Assembly: GCA_013821425.1 (NCBI GenBank)
Contig: JACDGV010000007.1
Span: forward strand, 1-64,000
Reading direction: 5' to 3'
Length of the DNA: 64,000 nucleotides
From: Nitrosospira sp.
Lineage (GTDB): Bacteria; Pseudomonadota; Gammaproteobacteria; Burkholderiales; Nitrosomonadaceae
The position numbers and the translations under genes were made by a program. Under the pieces are notes generated by a model. It saw only the letters and a program-made list of their open reading frames with translations. It ran no database searches and was not told the DNA's origin. Shown here piece by piece: positions 1 to 7,586 of this stretch. Numbering within the stretch: position 1 is the stretch's first letter; every line of letters starts with the position of its first letter.

Positions 1-288
1 ATTACCGGCAGGGGATTGCTGGATGTGACTGGCGGGTCAGCAGCTTCGTTCTTCAATACGAACACATTTGGATGCGTAGGGGCGAACGGCGCACCTTGCC
101 CTGACGACGCTGACAAGAGCTTCACATCCTCAGGTCAACTGGGGGTCGCAGGAGCCTGGGCGGCGCGTGGCACTGGGGAAGTACAGGACGTTGCTTTGAT
201 CCCTGAACCAGCCACCTTAGCCCTGCTCGGCGTGGGCCTGGCCGGAATGGCGTTTGGCACCCGGCGCAAAGCCAAAGCGGTCGCATAA
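1..288 (+). CDS. PEP-CTERM sorting domain protein, C-terminal part (cut by window edge)
   Basis: The reading frame is open from base 1, so the gene begins before the window. The visible 95 residues match the C-terminal end of the protein at 1237-2082 almost exactly. They end in the PEP-CTERM signal: an IPEPAT motif, a hydrophobic stretch and a basic RRKAK tail. In this family exosortase recognises the tail in the inner membrane and the protein is then sorted to the surface or exopolysaccharide. The gene is followed by a strong terminator. It is one of two tandem copies; the N-terminal half cannot be judged from here. Confidence 0.9.
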   Translation: MTGRGLLDVTGGSAASFFNTNTFGCVGANGAPCPDDADKSFTSSGQLGVAGAWAARGTGEVQDVALIPEPATLALLGVGLAGMAFGTRRKAKAVA

Positions 289-320
289 ACCTCTCGCTCG
301 TTACCGAACCCGTTGTCCTT

Positions 321-355
321 AAGCCCCCGCATAATTGGCGGGGGCTTTTCTATTT
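321..355 (+). terminator. Rho-independent terminator of PEP-CTERM copy 1
   Basis: A perfect 9-bp stem, AGCCCCCGC (322-330) with GCGGGGGCT (338-346), has a 7-base loop and is followed by TTTCTATTT. It lies 33 bases after the stop codon of the partial gene. Confidence 0.9.
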
Positions 356-1114
356 CTTATCAGCCTGTTTAACTTCGGGCTACGGATAATAAATAGAGGT
401 GACACGAAGCACACCATGTCTCGATTCCCTTGAAGGCAGTTTTTTTTGGGGGGGACGAACACGTGCGATGGAACCTCACGCTTTCAAGGCGAAAAATCGC
501 TTCATGTTCCATAGGCCAGGCACACAGGTTCATTCGCCGGACGACTGAGCGATATGATTATCCGATGTTCTGTTGGCAAGTCCGACAGACTTTTAGAGCA
601 GAAATCGCAATAGCACTGGAAATACCGAACGCGCGCAGACAGTTATAATTAACGTTTTTATTGGTTGACGGAATCGGCCTTGTGCGCACAATCTCGTGCC
701 CAATGCCGGTGCCAGAACCTGCCCTCGCTGAGCTGTGGCATCGTGTTTCTGCAAGTACCCTTCCTCCATACTCTGCGCTCCATGCAACCACTCCGTCAGT
801 GGTCATGGCTGTATTCCAATAGCCAGCAACTAGCTTTGCTGCTTACCTGAGCGCCGCTGCAAGTGAGTCCGCGGCGCGCACAGTGGCTTCCACAAGGTAT
901 CCATCACGCCGGAAGCCCTGCGATGCCCTCATGCGCTCTCCGGGATAAGTTCAAGCTGGGCCGTCAGGTCACCTAATCCGATGCATATTGGAAAATGCCT
1001 AGACTTAGTATTTTGTCGCAGGCCTTGACACTAGCAGAAAAGAAAAGCGGGCCAGGCCTTGTATTGAGAGAAATTAACTTCGTGAAATTAGCACGTTAAA
1101 AGTTTGTTAAAGAA
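356..1114. other. Long intergenic region without a recognisable gene
   Basis: No reading frame here resembles a known protein or has a convincing ribosome site. Bases 594-812 are a worn copy of the sequence at 2152-2372. Bases 356-593 have no counterpart after the second gene copy and include a run of T then G near 440-455. The right end leads into the RpoN-type promoter of the next gene. Confidence 0.6.
594..812 (+). repeat. Degenerate repeat downstream of PEP-CTERM copy 1 (pairs with 2152-2372)
   Basis: Shared blocks appear in the same order in both stretches: a CGCAATA block, a block around TGCCAGAACCT, GGCATCGTGTTT, CTTCCTCCATA and GGTCATG. Identity by eye is roughly two thirds, with small gaps. 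The old duplication therefore reached beyond the terminator. Confidence 0.7.
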
Positions 1115-1131
1115 TTGGCACAGTACTTGCT
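1115..1131 (+). promoter_or_regulatory. Sigma-54 (RpoN) -24/-12 promoter of the PEP-CTERM gene
   Basis: The sequence TTGGCACAGTACTTGCT fits the RpoN consensus at every key base, with GG and GC separated by exactly ten bases. It predicts a start of transcription near 1142 and a leader of about 95 bases. Two GTTAAA direct repeats (1095-1100 and 1106-1111) sit just upstream, and three AATAGC repeats (1160-1177) lie in the leader. PEP-CTERM/EPS systems commonly encode the NtrC-type activator PrsR, so RpoN control is expected; that regulator is not in this window. Confidence 0.85.
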
Positions 1132-1236
1132 TATATGACATCGGTTGCGGGAAATTATAAATAGCAATAGCAATAGCACGCAAGAGTTCATTTTATTTCA
1201 CCGCCCCCTAACTTAATTCTACTAACGGAGAGTCAC

Positions 1237-2082
1237 ATGAACATACGTAATACGGTATTGGCAGCGGCGTTACTTGGAACGATAGGCTTTTCTCAGTCGT
1301 CTATGGCTATAACCATTGATGGCATTACATTCGCCAATGGCTCGAACTTTGAAACACTAGATCTATTCCAAGGAAGACGTGGCGGAGGCGCAATCACAGC
1401 CGTTGGCGATGAGTTGATCGGTATCGGTATCGTGAATCGTATTCTGGATGCCGATAATAACGTACTCTGGCAGAATGGGGATGATGGCAGGGAGTTAACG
1501 GTTTATTTCCAAGGCTACTTTGCAGAGAGTCTGGCCACTGATGCTTTTGGAACCACTTTCTTGGATAGAATATTATTTAGCGGCGGCTCGCTATCCCTGT
1601 TCTCTGATTCAACCCCAAATTTTTCGGCCTCAGGAACACAAGCGGCTGGAATTGCTTCTGCGACGGACGGGAGCCTTTTTCTGTCCCTAACAGGCTCAGC
1701 AATCGGAGGATTCGGGGCCAACACCGGCGATCCTATTACATTGGCTTCAGAAGCGCTTCGCAACAGCGGCGATCCCTTCACGAACAGCTTCAATATTACC
1801 GGCAGGGGATTGCTGGATGTGACTGGCGGGTCAGCAGCTTCGTTCTTCAATACGAACACATTTGGATGCGTAGGGGCGAACGGTGCACCTTGCCCTGACG
1901 ACGCTGACAAGAGCTTCACATCCTCAGGTCAACTGGGGGTCGCAGGAGCCTGGGCGGCGCGTGGCACTGGGGAAGTACAGGACGTTGCTTTGATCCCTGA
2001 ACCAGCCACCTTGGCCCTGCTCGGCGTGGGCCTGGCCGGAATGGCGTTTGGCACCCGGCGCAAAGCCAAAGCGGTGGCATAA
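1237..2082 (+). CDS. PEP-CTERM sorting domain-containing protein
   Basis: This 281-residue exported protein has a signal peptide (residues 1 to about 24, ending SSMA), a Ser/Gly/Asn/Thr-rich body with no recognised enzyme domain, two cysteines within a short loop near residue 210, and a C-terminal PEP-CTERM signal. The PEP motif is at about 254-256, followed by a hydrophobic helix and RRKAK. Such proteins are processed by exosortase XrtA and are linked to exopolysaccharide or biofilm. The start has an AACGGAGAG ribosome site. The gene stands alone between the RpoN promoter at 1115 and the terminator at 2115, and is the intact copy of the pair. Its exact function is unknown. Confidence 0.93.
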   Translation: MNIRNTVLAAALLGTIGFSQSSMAITIDGITFANGSNFETLDLFQGRRGGGAITAVGDELIGIGIVNRILDADNNVLWQNGDDGRELTVYFQGYFAESLATDAFGTTFLDRILFSGGSLSLFSDSTPNFSASGTQAAGIASATDGSLFLSLTGSAIGGFGANTGDPITLASEALRNSGDPFTNSFNITGRGLLDVTGGSAASFFNTNTFGCVGANGAPCPDDADKSFTSSGQLGVAGAWAARGTGEVQDVALIPEPATLALLGVGLAGMAFGTRRKAKAVA

Positions 2083-2149
2083 ACCTCTCGCTCGTTATTG
2101 AACCCGTTGTCCTTAAGCCCCCGCATAATTGGCGGGGGCTTTTCTATTT
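1795..2149 (+). repeat. Long direct repeat, copy 2 (pairs with 1-355)
   Basis: This is the second copy of the near-identical block covering the C-terminal codons and terminator of the PEP-CTERM gene. Identity collapses right after the terminator, where TATTTGGAGAAA replaces TATTTCTTATCA. Confidence 0.95.
2115..2148 (+). terminator. Rho-independent terminator of PEP-CTERM copy 2
   Basis: The stem AGCCCCCGC (2116-2124) with GCGGGGGCT (2132-2140), a 7-base loop and a T-rich tail is identical to the terminator at 321-355. It is 33 bases after the stop. Confidence 0.9.
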
Positions 2150-2151
2150 GG

Positions 2152-2372
2152 AGAAAAAACCGCAATAACACCGGAATAATCAACGCGGATAAACGAATTA
2201 TGATTAAGTGATATTCTGATACAGCCTCGCGCGTAATCTCATGTCCAACATCGTTGCCAAAACCTACCCCCTATCGGCTGCGGCATCGTGTTTTTGCAAA
2301 TAATATTTGTCAACCCTTCCTCCATATCTGCACACCATGCAAGGGAAGTATCCGAACGCCGGTCATGACGTC
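2152..2372 (+). repeat. Degenerate repeat downstream of PEP-CTERM copy 2 (pairs with 594-812)
   Basis: This is the partner of 594-812, with the same ordered blocks at much lower identity than the adjoining coding repeat. Confidence 0.7.
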
Positions 2373-2970
2373 GCCAGAGGAAGCAAATTGACATAGTTTT
2401 GGAGCAACCCCCCCTGAAGCTGGACAACTTGCGATGAAGAATTTAAGCCCTCGCGTAACAAGTTGCGACTCACACTGTTCCGGCAATACATAGCCTAAGG
2501 CGGAGGGCATCTGAATGGCATTGTAAATTTCCTCGAAAAAGGGGAACAGGCCTCGCTCTGACGTCGAAGTTAGCGCAATACGGCTGCTTATTTATTCTGC
2601 CCTCCTCTCCTATAATAAAGGCTTGCAACATCGCTTAAGGGCCTTTGCCTCTCATTTCTCATGGCTACTCTTCAGTAGCAATGGCACAGCTGATCGCCGC
2701 TTACCCCTCGGTTTCTTTCCACCCATGCGAAGAGTTATAATTTTCTTGGTATCGATGCACATAATAAGATGGGATAATGCCTGCCTGATTCCAAAATTCT
2801 CAATTCTCGAAAAAATGCTCAGGAGAGGCAAGGAAAGCTTGTCGGTGCAGGTGGGGAAGAAACAGAACCGTTCTCGTGTCCGACGCAGTTCCTGAGGCAT
2901 TCTTATGTTCCCCTCGTCCGAGCAGTTATCCGAAATAGAATGTGGCGCAAAAAATTAACCTTCGGTAAGA
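2373..2970. other. Intergenic region without a recognisable gene
   Basis: The frames here give no recognisable protein; one open frame at 2623-2895 (TTG start) has no family resemblance or good ribosome site. The stretch presumably holds the promoter of the permease pair starting at 2971, but no confident sigma-70 or RpoN site was seen. Confidence 0.5.
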
Positions 2971-4194
2971 ATGCTCTGGCACGAATTTAACTTGGCATTG
3001 CGCAACGTGGTGCGTCAAAGACGCCGCAGCGCCATAACGATAGGGGCTGTTGCGTTCGGTATTGCAGCGTTGGTCTTGGCCAACGGGTTTATCCAATGGA
3101 TACTTCTGGATTTCCGGGAAGCAACAATCAATTCTCAACTTGGGCATCTCCAAGTTGTTCGTCCAGGCTACCATGCCGCAGGAAAAGCCGATCCCTTTGC
3201 TTTTCTTTTGCCGGAAACCTTGCCTGAGCTGGAAGCGGCAAAAGGGGGGCAACAAATAAAAGCAATCATCCCCAGACTTTCCTTTAGTGGATTGATCAGT
3301 CACGGAGAAACGACGCTCTCCTTTATCGGCGACGGTGACGATCCGGAAGGGCAAGAGGCTTTTACAAAGGCCCTACAAATTTCTGTTGGACGGAACCTCT
3401 CCGTTGACGATCCACTTGGCATCATAGTTGGAGAGGGACTCGCACGTAGTCTTGGGCTCGATGTTGGCGACCGCGTGGTGTTAATGGCGACCACCGTTTC
3501 AAGAAGAACAAATGCAGTCGAGGTGACTATAAAGGGCTTGTTCTCCACCGTGAGTAAATCCTACGACGACATTGCGCTGCGCATGCCCATCGATACTACG
3601 CGACGACTACTACGTACACCAGGGTCCCATATCTGGATGGTGCTACTTAATAACACTGCAGATACGGATATTGTCCTTGCAAAATTGCGCAACAAACTTC
3701 CCCGGGGCGAATTCGAAATTGTGCCATGGCATGAATTGGCGGATTTCTATAACAAGACAGTGATATTGTTCAACAAACAGATACAGGGAATCAAGCTGAT
3801 AATTGCTGTGATCATTCTGCTTAGCATATCTAACACCATGACCATAAGCGTAATGGAGCGGATCGGAGAAATTGGAACCTCTATGGCCCTCGGAGTGAGC
3901 CGCACCGGTATCATGCGGCTGTTCCTTGGAGAAGGTGTTCTCCTAGGCTGCTTGGGTAGCGCGCTCGGTTTGCTAATTGGAAAGCTGTTAGCTACTTTGG
4001 TTTCCAGCATCGGTATCCCGATGCCACCCCCACCAGGAACATCCCACGGCTACACTGCGGAAATCCTGCTCTCTTGGAACATAGCGGCGGAGTCTTTTGC
4101 GCTTGTCATTGCCACCACCCTTGTTGCCAGTATTTATCCGGCATGGAGGGCATCAAGAATGCAAATTGTCGACAGTTTGCGCCACAACCGCTAG
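2971..4194 (+). CDS. ABC transporter permease, FtsX/LolC-E/MacB family (first of a pair)
   Basis: This 407-residue inner-membrane protein has the four-helix FtsX layout: one N-terminal helix (about residues 20-42), a large periplasmic domain (about 45-270), and three C-terminal helices (about 275-300, 320-350 and 368-392). It keeps the family signature near 'ERIGEIGTSMALG' before helix 3. It works with a MacB/LolD-type ATPase to move lipoproteins, lipids or hydrophobic molecules out of the membrane. The next gene, 13 bases away, is a paralog, so the pair resembles LolC/LolE. The matching ATPase is probably the gene at 9294-10019 on the other strand. The substrate is not shown by sequence; the neighbouring N-acyl amino acid synthase suggests an acylated small molecule. 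Confidence 0.88.
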   Translation: MLWHEFNLALRNVVRQRRRSAITIGAVAFGIAALVLANGFIQWILLDFREATINSQLGHLQVVRPGYHAAGKADPFAFLLPETLPELEAAKGGQQIKAIIPRLSFSGLISHGETTLSFIGDGDDPEGQEAFTKALQISVGRNLSVDDPLGIIVGEGLARSLGLDVGDRVVLMATTVSRRTNAVEVTIKGLFSTVSKSYDDIALRMPIDTTRRLLRTPGSHIWMVLLNNTADTDIVLAKLRNKLPRGEFEIVPWHELADFYNKTVILFNKQIQGIKLIIAVIILLSISNTMTISVMERIGEIGTSMALGVSRTGIMRLFLGEGVLLGCLGSALGLLIGKLLATLVSSIGIPMPPPPGTSHGYTAEILLSWNIAAESFALVIATTLVASIYPAWRASRMQIVDSLRHNR

Positions 4195-4207
4195 CAAAGT
4201 AATAGAT

Positions 4208-5419
4208 ATGTTCAAACTTGCGCTTCGCAATGTTCTCCGTCAGAGAGCCCATACGGCAATGACACTCGTGGCAATCATGTGCGGCGTAGGAGGACATGTC
4301 TTGGCCGGCGGCTGGGTAAACGATATTTTCATAAAACTGGGTGAAGCATTGATTCATTCTCAATCAGGACACATACAGGTTTATAAATCTGGCTTCTACG
4401 CAAAGGGGTCTCCCGAGCCAGAGAAATATCTGCTCCCAAACGCGGAAACGGTAAAGCGACGTATCGCTGGCGTAGCTGGCGTGGAGAGCGTAATGGCACG
4501 CCTCAATTTCTCCGGTTTGCTCAACAATGGCCGTAGTGATATGCCGATCATCGGGGAAGGTATTGAGCCTGAACGGGAAGCTGAACTTGGAAGCTCTGTC
4601 GTTATTACCGCAGGACGGCAACTGACCAGTACGGATACTTTTGGCATCATGGTTGGGCAAGGCCTTGCTTCGGGATTGAGATTAAAACCGGGTGATCTTG
4701 TTACCTTGCTGGCAAGTACGCTCGATGGTACGCTTAACAGTATGGATTTCGAGGTAACTGGGATATTCCAGAGTTTTTCAAATGATTACGATTCACGAGC
4801 TGTAAAAATTCCGCTGGCTGCAGCTCAGGAACTGCTCGATAAAGTAAGCGTAAACGCGCTTGTCGTCACGTTGGGAAGAACCAGTGACACAGATCGCATT
4901 GCAGAAAGCTTGAAGGAGCAGTTTGATCCTTTGGACTTGGAAGTCAAAACCTGGATCGAACTGAACGATTTTTACGAAAAAACGGTAGAACTATATAAAG
5001 GTCAGTTTGGGGTTTTACAGCTGATTATTCTCGTTATGATTTTATTAAGTGTTGCAAACAGCGTGAACATGAGTGTATTTGAACGGGTTGGAGAGTTTGG
5101 CACAATGATGGCTCTCGGCAACCGTAACAGTCAGGTGGTTGGGCTAATCATGACTGAAAGTATACTGCTCGGGCTGATAGGTAGTGCCCTTGGGCTTGCA
5201 TTCGGCATGCTATGTGCGCTGGTAATCTCGGCAGTAGGCATCCCGATGCCGCCACCCCCGAATGCGAACCTGGGCTATACAGCCCAGATCCAGATCGTTC
5301 CTTCGGCTCTGCTCATCTCGTTTACCATCGGTTTCGCCGCGACGGTCGTAGCCACCCTCCTTCCGGCAAGACATGTTTCCCGTACACAAGTCGCAGAGGC
5401 GCTAAGGCAGAATTTTTGA
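4208..5419 (+). CDS. ABC transporter permease, FtsX/LolC-E/MacB family (second of a pair)
   Basis: This 403-residue paralog of the preceding permease has the same layout: helix 1, a periplasmic domain, then three helices around the ERVGEFGTMMALG motif. Both proteins share the unusual GIPMPPPP segment before the last periplasmic loop. I start it at ATG 4208 because MFKLALRNVLRQRAHT aligns with the start of the upstream paralog; a longer in-frame extension from 4097 would overlap that gene. The two genes are cotranscribed by position. The downstream flavoprotein gene converges on this one with a 31-base gap. Confidence 0.88.
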   Translation: MFKLALRNVLRQRAHTAMTLVAIMCGVGGHVLAGGWVNDIFIKLGEALIHSQSGHIQVYKSGFYAKGSPEPEKYLLPNAETVKRRIAGVAGVESVMARLNFSGLLNNGRSDMPIIGEGIEPEREAELGSSVVITAGRQLTSTDTFGIMVGQGLASGLRLKPGDLVTLLASTLDGTLNSMDFEVTGIFQSFSNDYDSRAVKIPLAAAQELLDKVSVNALVVTLGRTSDTDRIAESLKEQFDPLDLEVKTWIELNDFYEKTVELYKGQFGVLQLIILVMILLSVANSVNMSVFERVGEFGTMMALGNRNSQVVGLIMTESILLGLIGSALGLAFGMLCALVISAVGIPMPPPPNANLGYTAQIQIVPSALLISFTIGFAATVVATLLPARHVSRTQVAEALRQNF

Positions 5420-5450
5420 TGACGGCCAATTAAAGTAATATTGTAATAAC

Positions 5451-7148
5451 TTAATCAATACCATATCTCCCAGGGGAAAATATACCGGCTGGATCAAGTG
5501 CTGCCTTGAGTTTTTGATTTAGCTCTTTTAACTCAGGACATTTCTGGTACAGTTTCTTCCACCCATTTATCCCCGCACGAAAATGTTGATATCCCATATT
5601 GTGAGATAAATCCAGAATTGCCCCGTATAGTTGTTCCGCACGCTTGCAATCGTCCTGATCCAGACGATCGTAAAGTATTACCATTAAGGGGCACACGCTG
5701 CGAGCATTAAAAATCATGGTGGTCATATAAAAATCGAAATTGAACTTTTCAAACAGCGCTTCACATTTCTCGGTAAACAGGATAACTTCAGCACCTTTAA
5801 ATGGCAGCACTGGAACAGACCATAATATTCCAATATTGTCACGTCCCACGTGAATGTCTTTTACTGGTCGTTTTTTTGGATATCGAAAGTAGCCGCGTTT
5901 AACGACCGTTTCAACTGGTTTGCCCTCATGCAGATCGATCAATCCAGGGAAGAGCCTGACAAGCGCCAGTGATGAACCCAACATGTTTCGTATCGCCCGA
6001 TCAATCAACGTCAAGAGAAACTTCGATTCGATTTTTTCGACTGATTCAACCAGGCTGCGAATGAACCGGGCGCGTCTTTTAGCAAATACATTAATGTGCG
6101 CCACTGAACCCGATTTCTTCAACTGGCGACTGGCGAGCCTGGATGCAGCATTTACCATTGAGGTGGGACCATATATTCCAAACGAACCTGTCCAACCTGG
6201 TACATGGTATTTTTGCTTTAGCCTTGTAAGTTCATCCCTACTAATAGCTTTTTTGGGCTCTATCCCTTCATCAATAGCCTGGGTAAGTAGCGTTAAAATT
6301 GCAACATCATTTGAAAACCGCCCGGTTTCCTGAATCACACCTGAAAGCATCAGCTCACGCACGGTATCCATGCATTTAGCTAGGGCCACATTATCCTCAA
6401 TGTTCAGGCTAAATAAGACATAATCCTCGGGTTTACGCATCAACCATATCCCGGCTCTAGTTACAATACCGAAATTTGACTGACTAAACAGGCCCTCAAC
6501 ATACGGACCCACACCCCACTTATATAAATGAGCACCACCTTTAGTACCGTCTTTGCTGACAGCGCCTGTGTTTACGATGTTTCCGTCAGCAAGTACCACC
6601 TCGTACCCGCACAAGCACGCGAAGTGGTCGCCATATTTAGTTACACCCACACCGCGGTCGAGAGCGTTACCTATTACACTACCTGTTGGCGGCCCTCCCG
6701 GAGAGTCAGTCCATAACGAATAGTTATTCTCAATCAGAAAGTGGTTTAATGCTTCATAGGTGACGCCCGGTTCGATAATGGCGTAAGCGAGTTCGTCATC
6801 CACATAGATGATTTTATTCATGCGGTTTAAAAGTACGACGATAGAATACATACTGCCGCTGGTATTTAAATAACCCCAATTCTTACCAGTGCTATAAACC
6901 CAAAGTTTTACCTTGTGTTGACCCGCCAACTTAACCAAGACTTGAGCTTGCTCTTTCGATTCGGGATATACAAAAGCAAAAGGTTTACATGCGTTTACTG
7001 CTGGATCTTTTGAAAGTAACTCGTAATCGCTACCCGACTCAATTATTTGATCCTCGTTAAATTCGACCTTAAGGGATGACATAAAAGAATTCAGCATTGA
7101 GGCTGGAGATTCATCGGTCGTTCCATTTAAACTTTTCTCATTCAGCAA
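5451..7148 (-). CDS. FAD-linked oxidase, p-cresol methylhydroxylase / vanillyl-alcohol oxidase family
   Basis: The 565-residue protein has the N-terminal FAD-binding type 4 fold. A YSTGKNWGY pyrophosphate loop is at about 85-93, EPGVT at 126-130, and a GSVIGNALDRG...YGDHF block at about 156-175 that is typical of the 4-cresol dehydrogenase subgroup. A FAD-linked oxidase C-terminal domain includes RDNIGILWSVPV near residue 430. Known members oxidise para-alkyl or hydroxybenzyl phenols. The first codon is TTG, placed ten bases after AAGGAG; ATG at 7097 is the alternative. There is no signal peptide and no cytochrome partner gene. Its place between exporter genes and an N-acyl amino acid synthase suggests a phenolic or acyl-amino-acid substrate, which is inference. 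Confidence 0.8.
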   Translation of the reverse strand: MLNEKSLNGTTDESPASMLNSFMSSLKVEFNEDQIIESGSDYELLSKDPAVNACKPFAFVYPESKEQAQVLVKLAGQHKVKLWVYSTGKNWGYLNTSGSMYSIVVLLNRMNKIIYVDDELAYAIIEPGVTYEALNHFLIENNYSLWTDSPGGPPTGSVIGNALDRGVGVTKYGDHFACLCGYEVVLADGNIVNTGAVSKDGTKGGAHLYKWGVGPYVEGLFSQSNFGIVTRAGIWLMRKPEDYVLFSLNIEDNVALAKCMDTVRELMLSGVIQETGRFSNDVAILTLLTQAIDEGIEPKKAISRDELTRLKQKYHVPGWTGSFGIYGPTSMVNAASRLASRQLKKSGSVAHINVFAKRRARFIRSLVESVEKIESKFLLTLIDRAIRNMLGSSLALVRLFPGLIDLHEGKPVETVVKRGYFRYPKKRPVKDIHVGRDNIGILWSVPVLPFKGAEVILFTEKCEALFEKFNFDFYMTTMIFNARSVCPLMVILYDRLDQDDCKRAEQLYGAILDLSHNMGYQHFRAGINGWKKLYQKCPELKELNQKLKAALDPAGIFSPGRYGID

Positions 7149-7586
7149 AGTCCGTTTACTCCTTCCATAAACATGGTCTTCTACATCCCGCAGATTATCC
7201 CCGGTTAAAGTATCCGAATATTATCAATCTTCACTCTGAGCCAGCATCGACATCAAGGGCTAATTTCTTGCTTCCTTCCGTATCCTTTAACGATCAATAA
7301 ATCCACGCCTCGTTCCAATTGCTGCCCGCGCATTATCAAAGTTGAACGATTGAGAAATTCCATAATGTCGATCGCCCGAGCGCCAGCCATGCATGAGGCC
7401 TCATGCAGCAATTCTCGATTTTTTAATGCCAAAGCGTTGTCCTTGCTCATGGCGATTACTTATTTTCATGAATTGATGATCTGGTCAACCATAGGAACCC
7501 CCTCTCACCACTCGTCACACAAGTTTTCATCATAACCCCTACGGATGGAATAACAGCTTCTTGAGTCTGCCTGCCTCTAACTTGCA
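7149..7586. other. Intergenic region with one doubtful short frame
   Basis: A 65-residue minus-strand frame (7253-7450) starts with ATG but has no ribosome site and resembles nothing I know; it may be chance or the remnant of a gene. The rest should hold the promoter of the flavoprotein gene. No hairpin or repeat stood out. Confidence 0.4.

Larger units (their letters stand above)
1..355 (+). repeat. Long direct repeat, copy 1 (pairs with 1795-2149)
   Basis: Bases 1-355 repeat at 1795-2149 with an offset of 1794. By eye only about six bases differ, for example c/t near 91, a/g near 218, c/g near 284 and a two-base difference near 304. The repeat covers the 3' part of the PEP-CTERM gene and its terminator and continues left of the window. 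Close identity stops abruptly just after the terminator. Confidence 0.95.

Noticed and set aside
430-648. Plus-strand 72-codon frame in the first intergenic region
   Set aside because: It has no ribosome site, runs through a T8/G8 tract and resembles no protein; part of it lies in the worn repeat.
2623-2895. Plus-strand 90-codon frame before the permease pair
   Set aside because: It starts at TTG, has random-looking composition and no ribosome site or family resemblance.
7253-7450. Minus-strand 65-codon frame between the flavoprotein and the barrel gene
   Set aside because: The ATG has no ribosome site and no family was recognised; it is mentioned only in the gap note.
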